Assembly: GCA_016713225.1 (NCBI GenBank)
Contig: JADJPO010000003.1
Coordinates: 124,001-188,000 of the forward strand
Length of the DNA stretch: 64,000 bases
Reading direction: 5' to 3'
Origin: Kineosporiaceae bacterium
GTDB lineage: Bacteria > Actinomycetota > Actinomycetes > Actinomycetales > Kineosporiaceae
Numbering within the stretch: the stretch's first letter is position 1; each line of letters begins with the position of its first letter. Shown in pieces: positions 8,696 to 16,387 of this stretch. The position numbers were made by a program, and so were the translations under genes. Below the pieces are notes generated by a model that did no database searches, was not told the DNA's origin, and saw only the letters and a program-made list of their open reading frames with translations.

Positions 8696-8757
8696 TCTCG
8701 ACCGTTCCGCGTTCATCCCTCCGACCATTCCGTCGACCACAGCCGAGTAGGAGCGTC

Positions 8758-9540
8758 ATGTTCACCTCTGTCGCAGGACGATCCGTCATCGTCACCGGGG
8801 CCACCAAGGGCATCGGTAAGGGCATCGCCGCGGTGTTCGCCCGGGCCGGTGCGAATGTGCTGATCACCGGACGCAACGCCGAGGACGCCGCGCGCGCGGC
8901 GTCCGAGCTGGATGCGCTGGGCGCAGGGTCGGTCACGTCCTACCTGGGCGACGTGACGTCCAAGGCCTCGTGCGAGTTGATGGCCGCTGCGGCGATCGAG
9001 GCCTTCGGCGGCATCGATGTGCTGTGCGCCAACGCCGGGATCTTCCCCGACAGCAAGCTGGCCGACATGACCGAGGCCGACTTCGACCTGGTCTACGCCA
9101 CCAACGTCAAGGGCTGCATGCTCAGCGTGCAGGCCTGTTTGCCGGCGCTCACGGCGTCCGGGCACGGCCGGGTGGTCCTGACCTCCTCGATCACCGGACC
9201 GGTCACCGGTTATCCCGGCTGGTCGCACTACGGCGCCAGCAAGGCGGCTCAGCTCGGCTTCATGCGTACTGCCGCGATCGAGCTCGCCCCGCGCGGGATC
9301 ACCGTGAACGCCGTCCTGCCTGGCAATATCGCTACCGAGGGGCTGGCGGATCTCGGCCCGGAGTATCGCCAGGCCATGGAGATGTCCATCCCGCAGCGGC
9401 GGTTGGGAGAGGTGAGCGACATCGGCAACGCAGCACTGTTCTTCGCGACCGATGAGGCTGCTTACATCACCGGTCAGGCGCTCGTGATCGACGGTGGGCA
9501 GATCCTGCCCGAGTCGCTGGCAGCGCTGGAGGCGATGTAG
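8758..9540 (+). CDS. Short-chain dehydrogenase/reductase, probable aminoacetone/1-amino-2-propanol dehydrogenase
   Basis: 260 residues, classical SDR. The cofactor motif VTGATKGIGKGIA follows the first strand, then NAG (CANAGIF), the catalytic serine in TSSITGP and the YGASKAA tetrad. The C-terminus carries TGQALVIDGGQ. In RMM pathways an SDR interconverts aminoacetone and 1-amino-2-propanol, which the kinase next door then phosphorylates. The ATG at 8758 follows a TAGGAGC ribosome site; an upstream in-frame start would run into the kinase gene. Confidence 0.88.
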   Translation: MFTSVAGRSVIVTGATKGIGKGIAAVFARAGANVLITGRNAEDAARAASELDALGAGSVTSYLGDVTSKASCELMAAAAIEAFGGIDVLCANAGIFPDSKLADMTEADFDLVYATNVKGCMLSVQACLPALTASGHGRVVLTSSITGPVTGYPGWSHYGASKAAQLGFMRTAAIELAPRGITVNAVLPGNIATEGLADLGPEYRQAMEMSIPQRRLGEVSDIGNAALFFATDEAAYITGQALVIDGGQILPESLAALEAM

Positions 9541-10395
9541 GTGACCATCGGCCCGTCGGGCCATGCTCCGGACCCCGGTTCGGCTGATCTGGGGCCGACG
9601 GCGCGCGAGGTGCGTCGCCGCATCGCCTGGATGATCCAGCAGGGGGTGCTCGACCCGGGGCAGAAACTCGAACCCGAGCGGGATCTCGCCGTGCGGCTGG
9701 GGGTCAGCCGGTCGACGTTGCGCCAAGCGTTGATCTCGTTGGAGTCCTCCGGGGCACTGCGCCGGGTGCCCGGGCGCGGGGGTGGCACGTTCGTCGCCTC
9801 GGCGAAGGTGGATCGGGATCTGTCGCGCATCGTCGGCGTCCCGCTGCTGTTGCGCGACCAGGGGTACACCGCGGGCTCGCGAGTGGTCTCGGTCTCGGTC
9901 TCGCTGGCCGAGGCGGACGCCGCTGTGGCACTCGGTCTGGGGCCGGAGGACTTCGTGGTCGACCTGGTGCGCATCCGGCTCGCCGACGGTGCCCCGATCT
10001 CGCTCGAACGCGCGGTGATCCCGGCTCACCTGGTGCCCGGCCTGCCCGAGCGCAGCCTGTCGGGCTCGTTGTACGAGTTGCTCGACCGCGAGTTCGGCAT
10101 TCGTCCGGCGGAGGCGCTGGAGCAGATCGAGGTGATCGCCGCGGGGGAGTCGGAGGCCTCGATCCTCGACATCGAACCCGGGGCGCCCCTCGTGCAGGTA
10201 CTCCGGACCACGGTGGACGCCGCGGGCCGTGCCTTCGAGTACTCCCGAGACCTGTTCCGCGCCGACCGGATTCGGATCAGTGTGCGGGTGCAGGGCTCGC
10301 CGCCGGCCGAGGCGGCGCGGTTGCGGGGGCGCGTGGTCGAGCCGTTGCCACAGTCCTCGCTGCCGGACGTCGTCGCGGGTGGCGCCTCCACCTGA
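9541..10395 (+). CDS. GntR/HutC-family regulator of the microcompartment operon
   Basis: 284 residues. An N-terminal winged helix (about 20-90) includes PGQKLEPERDLAVRLGVSRS and TLRQALISLESSGALRRVPG. A UTRA effector domain follows, with the SLERAVIPAHLVPGL and FEYSRDLFRADRIRI segments. HutC-type UTRA domains bind small pathway metabolites and release DNA. The GTG start directly abuts the dehydrogenase stop, so it is the last gene of the operon and probably autoregulates. The inverted repeat at 2316-2339 is the natural operator candidate. Confidence 0.88.
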   Translation: MTIGPSGHAPDPGSADLGPTAREVRRRIAWMIQQGVLDPGQKLEPERDLAVRLGVSRSTLRQALISLESSGALRRVPGRGGGTFVASAKVDRDLSRIVGVPLLLRDQGYTAGSRVVSVSVSLAEADAAVALGLGPEDFVVDLVRIRLADGAPISLERAVIPAHLVPGLPERSLSGSLYELLDREFGIRPAEALEQIEVIAAGESEASILDIEPGAPLVQVLRTTVDAAGRAFEYSRDLFRADRIRISVRVQGSPPAEAARLRGRVVEPLPQSSLPDVVAGGAST

Positions 10396-10468
10396 GTGGC
10401 CCTCCACCCGCCCCTCTACCCGAACCTCCACCCGAGTGGCCCCTTCACCTGTCCCTCCTCCTGCCCTC

Positions 10469-10583
10469 CATGATCACGTTGAAGATCACGTTGAGGGATT
10501 CGGGCCTCGAGGAAGATCACGTTGAGGATCTCGTCTGCGCAAATGTGACGGATCTGTGCAACGCGATCTTCAACGTGATCATG
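10469..10583 (+). repeat. 115-bp palindromic-ended repeat, copy A
   Basis: Begins CATGATCACGTTGAAGATCA and ends with its near-perfect inverse, giving 25-bp terminal inverted repeats with one mismatch. Each end consists of two tandem GATCACGTTGA units, and a third unit lies inside (GAAGATCACGTTGAGGA). An identical-length, indel-free second copy lies at 11653 in the same orientation on the other side of the following gene. Confidence 0.9.
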
Positions 10584-10595
10584 GGTCGGCCTCGG

Positions 10596-10604
10596 TTATC
10601 CACA
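10596..10604 (+). other. Perfect DnaA-box-like 9-mer
   Basis: TTATCCACA matches the consensus DnaA box exactly, two bases before the earliest start of the AbiEi-like gene. It stands alone with no cluster of similar boxes and no AT-rich unwinding stretch, so it is not an origin. It could be chance or a regulatory site. Confidence 0.35.
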
Positions 10605-10605
10605 G

Positions 10606-11616
10606 GTGGCGGGTAGGGCATCGACGCGCCCGGTCGTGAGGCGCCACGATCGCGCCGTGGTGCTCTCGCGAGATCTGTCGACGACCGTCGTGGAATTGCT
10701 CCGGACCCAGGACGGCCTGGTCACGCGGCGGCAGCTCTATGAGGCGGGGTGGAGCCCGCACGACGTTCGGTGGTGGCTCCGCCGCGAATGGTCGGTCGTC
10801 CTCCCCGGGGTCGTGGCCTCGTTTCGGGGTCGGCTGAGCGCAAGACAACAGTTGGTGGCGGCCTCGTTGTATGCCGGTGAGGGTGCGGTCATCACCTCGA
10901 ACACGGCCGCGCGATGGCGAGGTTCGGTCAACGCCCCGGACGACGGGCGGGTGCACCTGTTCATCCCGCTCGCTCGGACGCTCACGGCCAACCCGGCGCT
11001 CGTGATCCGACGCAGCCGACGTCCCGATCCGAAGCAGCTGCGTCGAGGCTGCCTGGTCTTCGCCTCCGCCGCGAGGTCGTTCGCGGATGCCGCGCGGGAC
11101 GCGCCGTCGGTGCGCGATGCCCGTGCTGTGGTGATCGAGTCCGTTCAGCGAGAGCTGGTGACGATCGAGGAGTTGCGGGTCGAGCTGGACGACGGCCCGC
11201 GGTGCGGAAGTGCACTGCTGCGCGCGGGAATCGACGCAGCGGCGTCCGGTGCGTGGTCGGTTCCCGAGCACGACCTGTTGCAGGTGTTGCGGTCCAGTGG
11301 CCGATTCCCTGTGGTGTGGGCGAATCCGGTCCTGCAGGCTCCCGACGGGACGCGATTGCCGACTCCTGACTGCTGGTTGGACGACGTCGGCCTGGCGATC
11401 CAGGTGCACTCGCGTCGCCATCACTTCGGCGTCGCCGACTGGGAGCACACGCTGCATCAGGACGGCGTCTTCGCCGAGTACGGCGTGCCGGTGATCGCGA
11501 TCACCCCGCAGCAACTGCGCGCGAGCCCGTCCGGCGTGCTCGCCCGAATCAGCAGAGCCCACGCTGCGCGCCGCGGCTCGGCTCGCCCGAACGTGATCGC
11601 GACGCCGAGAGTCTGA
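10606..11616 (+). CDS. AbiEi-type winged-helix / DUF559-like nuclease-fold protein
   Basis: 336 residues from the GTG at 10606; starts at 10636 or later are possible. The N-terminal 60 residues (TTVVELLRTQDGLVTRRQLY, then EAGWSPHDVRWWLRR) resemble the AbiEi antitoxin wing domain of type IV toxin-antitoxin systems. The C-terminus has the layout of Vsr/DUF559 endonuclease folds: TPDCWLDDVGLAIQVHSRRH, DWEHTLHQDGVF, AEYGVPVIAITP. The usual acidic ExD/K position reads Q-V-H, so nuclease activity may be lost. No partner toxin gene adjoins. The gene is isolated between two copies of a 115-bp repeat, suggesting it is mobile or tied to the repeats. Confidence 0.65.
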   Translation: MAGRASTRPVVRRHDRAVVLSRDLSTTVVELLRTQDGLVTRRQLYEAGWSPHDVRWWLRREWSVVLPGVVASFRGRLSARQQLVAASLYAGEGAVITSNTAARWRGSVNAPDDGRVHLFIPLARTLTANPALVIRRSRRPDPKQLRRGCLVFASAARSFADAARDAPSVRDARAVVIESVQRELVTIEELRVELDDGPRCGSALLRAGIDAAASGAWSVPEHDLLQVLRSSGRFPVVWANPVLQAPDGTRLPTPDCWLDDVGLAIQVHSRRHHFGVADWEHTLHQDGVFAEYGVPVIAITPQQLRASPSGVLARISRAHAARRGSARPNVIATPRV

Positions 11617-11652
11617 CCCCGCCCGCATCGGAGTCGTCCGCTGAAAGGCTCG

Positions 11653-11767
11653 CATGATCACGTTGAAGATCACGTTGAGGGATTTGGACACCGTGGAAGA
11701 TCACGTTGAGGAGTTCGTGTGCTCAGAAGTGACGGATTCCCGCAACGTGATCTTCAACGTGATCATG
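11653..11767 (+). repeat. 115-bp palindromic-ended repeat, copy B
   Basis: Same length and orientation as copy A. Terminal inverted repeats of 25 bp are perfect here. The central 60 bp have diverged between copies while the ends and the internal GAAGATCACGTTGAGGA unit are conserved, which suggests selection or recent copying of the ends. It lies between the AbiEi-like gene and the 3' end of glpK. Confidence 0.9.
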
Positions 11768-11790
11768 CTTGGTGGCGGCTGGGCGGTGGG

Positions 11791-13296
11791 TCAGCTGTCG
11801 ACCCAGTCGAAGGTGCGGGTGACGGCCTTCTTCCACTGGCCGTAGAGGGCTGCTCGGTGGTCGTCGTCCATGGCGGGGGTCCAGCGGGCGCCTTCGATCC
11901 AGTTGGTGCGCAACGCCTCCAGGCTCGGCCAGTAGCCGACGGCGAGGCCGGCGGCATAGGCAGCACCCAGGGCCGTGGTCTCGGTGACCCGGGGCCGGAC
12001 CACCGGCACGCCGAGGATGTCGGCCTGGAACTGCATCAACAACTCGTTGACGACCATGCCGCCATCCACCTTGAGCTCCGAGAGCGCCACGCCCGAGTCG
12101 GCGACCATCGCCTCGACCACCTCGCGGGTCTGGAACGCCACCGCCTCCAACGCGGCGCGGGCGATGTGTCCCCGGTTCACGAACCGGGTCAGCCCCACCA
12201 GCGCCCCGCGCGCGTCGGACCGCCAGTACGGCGCGAACAGTCCCGAGAACGCGGGCACCAGATAGGCACCACCGTTGTCGGGCACGGACGCCGCCAGCGC
12301 CTCGATCTCGGACGCCGACGAGATGAGCCCCAGGTTGTCGCGCAACCACTGCACCAGCGACCCGGTGACGGCGACCGACCCCTCCAGGGCGTACACCGGG
12401 GCCTGGTCACCGATGCGATAGCAGACGGTGGTCAGCAAGCCGTGGCTGCTGGCCACCTTCGACGTCCCGGTGTTCAGCAGGAAGAAGCACCCGGTGCCGT
12501 AGGTGTTCTTACCCGTCCCCGGCGTGAAACACGCCTGTCCGAACGTGGCGGCCTGCTGGTCACCCAACACCCCCGTGATCGGGACGCCGTCCAGCTCTCC
12601 GCCGTGAACCCTCCCGAAATCCCCTGAGGACGAACGGATCTCGGGCAGCATCGAGGAGGGCAGTCGCATCTCGGCCGCGATGTCGTGATCCCAGGCCAGG
12701 GTGTCCAGATCCATCAGCAGGGTGCGGCTGGCGTTGGTCACGTCGGTCAGGTGCGCCCCGCCGGATGCCCCGCCGGTGAGGTTCCACAACACCCAGCTGT
12801 CCATGGTGCCCATGACCAGATCGCCGCGCTCGGCCCGGGCGCGGGCGCCGGCCACCTCGTCGAGGATCCACCGTGCCTTCGGCCCGGCGAAGTAGGTCGC
12901 CAAGGGCAGGCCGACCCGGTCGCGATACCGGCCGGCGCCGCCGCCGAGTGAACCCAACTGCTCGCAGATGGCGTCGGTGCGGGTGTCCTGCCAGACGATC
13001 GCGTTGCCCACCGGCTCACCGGTGTGTCGGTCCCAGATCAGCGTGGTCTCGCGTTGATTGGTGATGCCCACCGCCGCAACCCGTCCCGCCGCGACCCCCG
13101 CCGAGGCCAGCGCCTCGGTGATCACGCGCTGCGTGTTGGCCCACACCTCGCCCGGATCGTGCTCGACCCAACCGGCCCGCGGAAAGATCTGACGGTGCTC
13201 GACCTGGGCCATGGCCACCGTCAGCCCCGCGTCGTCGAACAGCATGCACCGGGTGCTGGTGGTGCCCTGATCGATCGCCGCCACGTAGTCCGTCAT
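11791..13296 (-). CDS. glpK: Glycerol kinase
   Basis: 501 residues, FGGY family. The N-terminal phosphate loop YVAAIDQGTTSTRCMLFD, the FPRAGWVEHDPGEVW segment and the C-terminal ATPase motif KVDGGMVVNELLMQFQADIL are all typical of GlpK. It makes glycerol 3-phosphate from glycerol and ATP in the cytoplasm. The start at 13296 follows AGAGGAGA and overlaps the stop of the upstream chelatase gene as ATGA. No glycerol facilitator or glpD is next to it, and the upstream partner is unrelated in function. Confidence 0.95.
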   Translation of the reverse strand: MTDYVAAIDQGTTSTRCMLFDDAGLTVAMAQVEHRQIFPRAGWVEHDPGEVWANTQRVITEALASAGVAAGRVAAVGITNQRETTLIWDRHTGEPVGNAIVWQDTRTDAICEQLGSLGGGAGRYRDRVGLPLATYFAGPKARWILDEVAGARARAERGDLVMGTMDSWVLWNLTGGASGGAHLTDVTNASRTLLMDLDTLAWDHDIAAEMRLPSSMLPEIRSSSGDFGRVHGGELDGVPITGVLGDQQAATFGQACFTPGTGKNTYGTGCFFLLNTGTSKVASSHGLLTTVCYRIGDQAPVYALEGSVAVTGSLVQWLRDNLGLISSASEIEALAASVPDNGGAYLVPAFSGLFAPYWRSDARGALVGLTRFVNRGHIARAALEAVAFQTREVVEAMVADSGVALSELKVDGGMVVNELLMQFQADILGVPVVRPRVTETTALGAAYAAGLAVGYWPSLEALRTNWIEGARWTPAMDDDHRAALYGQWKKAVTRTFDWVDS

Positions 13297-14093
13297 CGCA
13301 CGTCTCCTCTCGGCTGCAGCGAGTATCGCGCCTCGCGGCACGCCTGGTCATAGCGCGCCAGCGTGAGCTCGATCAAGGCCGGGTGCCCCACCAGCGGCGC
13401 CGCCACCCGATCGGCCCCGGCACTGGCCAATCGGTCACCGAACGCGCTCGGCGCCAGCAGGTAGGCGGCCAGAGTCACGGTCACCCCCGGACGCCGCGCG
13501 CGCAGCTGCGTGACGACCTCGCCCAGCGACGGCGCACCGGCCAGGTAGCCGACCTCGACGGCCGCACCCCACCGCTCGGCCAGCCGCCGCGCCGTCCACG
13601 CCACATCGGCCTGCGCCCGTGGTCGCCTCGAGCCGGCTGCGGCCAGCACCACGGCATCGTCACGCCGCGCGCCACACGCGCGCAGCCGGTCGACCAGGAC
13701 GTCGATCAGCAGCTCGTCCGGCCCCAGCGGGGCGGCGGCGATGGCCAGACCCCGTGCGGCAGGTGCGGCCACGGCGTCCCCGATGTCCTGCTCCACGTGG
13801 TAGCCGGTCGAGAGCAGCAGCGGGACGACGACACTCGCCTGCTGCCGCTCGGCCAGGCGCGTGAGCACGCGGGCGATCCCGGGTCGTTGCACCTCGACAT
13901 CCGCGTGAGCCGCCACCACCTCGAGCCCGGTCCGGGCTGCCGCCACGGCCAGGCGCAAGCGGGCGAGCTCGCGGCGTCCGGCGGCGCTGCCGGTGCCGTG
14001 CGCGCAGGCCACCAGCACCGGTGGAACCCATGGACCAGCCGGTGGCACGGCCGGCGACCCGGGGGCGCTCCGAGGGGCGGACACGCAGGCCAT
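13293..14093 (-). CDS. CbiX/SirB-type sirohydrochlorin chelatase family protein
   Basis: 266 residues with two repeated chelatase half-domains. The conserved histidines are visible in VLVACAHGTGSAAGRREL and in LLLSTGYHVEQDIGDA. Such proteins insert cobalt or ferrous iron into sirohydrochlorin for cobalamin or siroheme. It is translationally coupled to glpK and divergent from a cupin gene 29 bp away. No other tetrapyrrole gene is nearby, so the metal and the pathway remain open. Confidence 0.8.
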   Translation of the reverse strand: MACVSAPRSAPGSPAVPPAGPWVPPVLVACAHGTGSAAGRRELARLRLAVAAARTGLEVVAAHADVEVQRPGIARVLTRLAERQQASVVVPLLLSTGYHVEQDIGDAVAAPAARGLAIAAAPLGPDELLIDVLVDRLRACGARRDDAVVLAAAGSRRPRAQADVAWTARRLAERWGAAVEVGYLAGAPSLGEVVTQLRARRPGVTVTLAAYLLAPSAFGDRLASAGADRVAAPLVGHPALIELTLARYDQACREARYSLQPRGDVR

Positions 14094-14122
14094 TGTCGCC
14101 GCCGTGCGCCATCATGGCGGCC

Positions 14123-14455
14123 ATGACGTCCGCACCGGTGAAGTTCGTTCCTGCTCTCGCGCTGGTGGCGACCCGCGCCACCTATGTCGAGCACCACCGC
14201 AGTGACGATCTGTCGGTCGGCACCTACGCCATCCCCGCCGGGGGGCAGGACCCCCAGCAGCCGCACACCGAGGACGAGGTGTACGTCGTGATCGCCGGCC
14301 GCGCCACCCTGGTCACCGAGCACGGTGACTTCCGTGCTGGCCCCGGCGACATCCTGTTCGTGGCGGCCGGGGTGGCCCATCACTTCGTGGCGGTCGAGCC
14401 GGACTTCCGGGTGGCGGTGGTGTTCGGCCCCGCGGAGGGTAGCCGGTCCCGGTGA
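14123..14455 (+). CDS. Small cupin-domain protein
   Basis: 110 residues forming one cupin barrel. The metal-binding first motif is QQPHTEDEVYVVIAGRATL and the second GPGDILFVAAGVAHHF. Single-domain cupins of this type bind a metal and a small ligand; no specific reaction can be named. ATG 14123 (or 14114) was chosen because the longer reading would overlap the divergent chelatase start. Its last 76 bp are antisense to the 3' end of the LysR gene. Confidence 0.75.
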   Translation: MTSAPVKFVPALALVATRATYVEHHRSDDLSVGTYAIPAGGQDPQQPHTEDEVYVVIAGRATLVTEHGDFRAGPGDILFVAAGVAHHFVAVEPDFRVAVVFGPAEGSRSR

Positions 14456-15369
14456 GCCGGGTGAGCCAGGTGGGTTCGCCCCAGTCGGGTCAGGATCTCC
14501 AAACCGGTTCGCAGCGCAGGGGACTCGGCCATGGTGGCGCGCCAGGCGACGCTGACGGTGCGGGTCGGCACCGGATCTCGGACGGAGAGGGCTCGCACCG
14601 TGGCCGGCAAGGGCCCGCGCCCGAGTCGTGGCACGAGGGCCGTGGCCACGCCGTGCCCGACGAGTTCGACGTGGCTGGCGAACTCGGCCGACCAATGGCT
14701 GATCCGGGGCTCGGTGCCCACCGAGCGCAGCATCGTGGTGAGCCACTGGTGGCAGATCGACCCCTCGGGCACACTCACCCAGTGCTGGTCGGCCAGAGCG
14801 GCGGCCGTGACCCAGCGCCGTCCGGCCAGCGGGTGGTCGTGCGGCACCAGCACATCGGCGATGTCGGTGCCCAGTGAGCGGATGCGCAGGTGCACCGGCA
14901 CGTTGAGCGGGATCGGCTCCCAGTTGTGCACCACGGCCAGGTCCACCTGACCGGCGGCCACGGCGGCCAGGGCATCCCACGGGTCCATCTCGACCAGGCC
15001 GACCTGTACCTCGGGTGCCGCGACGCCGAGATCGTGCACCGCCTCGGCCACCAGGCCACGTACCGCGGTCGAGAACGCCGCCACGCGCAGCCGCCCGGTG
15101 GGGCGGCCCTGGCCCGCCTGCACCGAGGCGGTGAGCTCCTCGAGCTGGGCCAGGATCGCCTCGGCCCGCTCGACCAGCAACCGGCCGGGTTCGGTCAGGA
15201 CGACGCCGCGCCCCACGCGCTCCAGCAGCGCCACCCCGGCGTGGGACTCGAGTTTCTTGATCTGCTGCGAGATGGCCGAGGGGGTGTAGCCGAGCCCCGC
15301 GGCGGCCGAGACCACCGATCCGTCACGGGCCACCGCCACCAGCGACCTCAGCGCCACCAGATCCATCAT
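14380..15369 (-). CDS. LysR-family transcriptional regulator
   Basis: 329 residues. Helix-turn-helix at 1-60 (VSAAAGLGYTPSAISQQIKK then LESHAGVALLERVGRG), followed by a type 2 periplasmic-binding effector domain (RLRVAAFSTAVRGLVAEAV onward). It is divergent from an EamA exporter gene, the usual layout for a LysR protein controlling its neighbour. The last 25 or so residues (HPAHRDRLPSAGPNTTATRK) look unlike a normal C-terminus and overlap the cupin gene on the other strand, so stop-codon loss or a 3' extension is likely. Confidence 0.88.
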   Translation of the reverse strand: MMDLVALRSLVAVARDGSVVSAAAGLGYTPSAISQQIKKLESHAGVALLERVGRGVVLTEPGRLLVERAEAILAQLEELTASVQAGQGRPTGRLRVAAFSTAVRGLVAEAVHDLGVAAPEVQVGLVEMDPWDALAAVAAGQVDLAVVHNWEPIPLNVPVHLRIRSLGTDIADVLVPHDHPLAGRRWVTAAALADQHWVSVPEGSICHQWLTTMLRSVGTEPRISHWSAEFASHVELVGHGVATALVPRLGRGPLPATVRALSVRDPVPTRTVSVAWRATMAESPALRTGLEILTRLGRTHLAHPAHRDRLPSAGPNTTATRKSGSTATK

Positions 15370-15418
15370 GAAGCAAGGCTACTGTGTTCGATGCACATCT
15401 ATTTGCTGGTGCTACATG

Positions 15419-15435
15419 GTCTGCGCCCCGCAGAC
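15419..15435 (+). promoter_or_regulatory. Inverted repeat before the EamA gene
   Basis: GTCTGCG-CCC-CGCAGAC is a perfect 7-bp-arm palindrome in the LysR/EamA intergenic region, 7 bp before the exporter GTG. It may be a regulator site or a short RNA hairpin. Confidence 0.4.
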
Positions 15436-15442
15436 TGACCGG

Positions 15443-16378
15443 GTGAGCCCGTCCACGACCTCCGCCACCGCGCCGGCCCCGCTGACCGATCGCCCATCCG
15501 CCACCGGGATGCCCTTGCGCGACACGGCACTCGCCGTTCTGGTCGCCCTGATCTGGGGGGTGAACTTCGTCGTCATCCACGCCGGGCTGCAGGTGGTGCC
15601 CCCGTTGTTGTTCGTGGCATTGCGGTTCGTGCTGGTCTGTCTGCCGGCGGTGTTCTTCGTGCCGCCGCCGCGGGCCGGGTGGCGGGTCGTCGTCCTGATC
15701 GGGATGTTCATGAGCCTGGGGCAGTTCGCCCTGATGTACGTGGCCATGCACCTGGGCATGCCCACCGGCTTGACTCCGCTGGTGATCCAGGTTCAGGTGC
15801 TGTTCACGGTTCTGTTGGCCGCCGTCGCCCTGCACGAACGACCGCGGCGCAGCCAGATCGCCGGCGTCCTGATCGGTCTGGCCGGGCTCGCGGTGGTGGC
15901 CGCCGGTCGGGCGAGCAGCGCGCCCGTGGTGCCGTTGCTCCTGGTGGTGGCCGCGGCCGGTTCCTGGGCGATCGGCAACGTGGTGGCACGCACCGCGCAG
16001 GCGTCGTCCGGGTTGTCGCTGGTGGTCTGGTCGGGCCTGGTGGTGCCGGTGCCGATGGCGGTGCTGTCGTACCTGATCGAGGGGCCGGCAGCGATCGGCG
16101 CGGCCCTGACCCACCTGACCCCTGTCGTGATCGCCTCGGCGCTGTTCACGGCGTGGCTGTCCTCGCTGCTCGGCTACGGCATCTGGAACACCCTGCTGTC
16201 CCGCCACCCGGCCGGCTCGGTGGTGCCTTTCGCCATGCTGGTTCCGGTGGCCGGCATGGCCTCGGCGTTCCTCGTCCTGGGCGAGCGGTCGAAGCCACTC
16301 GAGATGCTCGGCGGCGTCGTGCTGCTGGTCGGCGTCGGGATCAGTCTGCTCCCCGGAAACCGGCCGATTCGGACCTAG
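15443..16378 (+). CDS. EamA/DMT-superfamily exporter
   Basis: About 311 residues with ten predicted membrane helices in two EamA repeats: ALAVLVALIWGVNFVVIHAG opens the first and LLVVAAAGSWAIGNVVAR the second. Members such as YdcZ/RhaT/YedA relatives export amino acids or metabolites. The GTG at 15443 is preferred; the longer upstream reading begins in LysR promoter DNA and has a Cys-rich, non-membrane start. Control by the divergent LysR protein is likely from layout. Confidence 0.85.
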   Translation: MSPSTTSATAPAPLTDRPSATGMPLRDTALAVLVALIWGVNFVVIHAGLQVVPPLLFVALRFVLVCLPAVFFVPPPRAGWRVVVLIGMFMSLGQFALMYVAMHLGMPTGLTPLVIQVQVLFTVLLAAVALHERPRRSQIAGVLIGLAGLAVVAAGRASSAPVVPLLLVVAAAGSWAIGNVVARTAQASSGLSLVVWSGLVVPVPMAVLSYLIEGPAAIGAALTHLTPVVIASALFTAWLSSLLGYGIWNTLLSRHPAGSVVPFAMLVPVAGMASAFLVLGERSKPLEMLGGVVLLVGVGISLLPGNRPIRT

Positions 16379-16387
16379 ACTCACCCC

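Noticed and set aside
10596..10604. Possible replication origin at the TTATCCACA box
   Set aside because: Only one box is present, with no AT-rich region and no dnaA/dnaN genes nearby.
10606..11616. A type IV toxin-antitoxin system
   Set aside because: Only the AbiEi-like wing is seen; no AbiEii nucleotidyltransferase gene is adjacent, so a functional pair is not supported.
10469..11767. CRISPR-like array
   Set aside because: The repeats are two 115-bp elements 1.1 kb apart with a gene between, not short regularly spaced repeats, and no cas genes are present.
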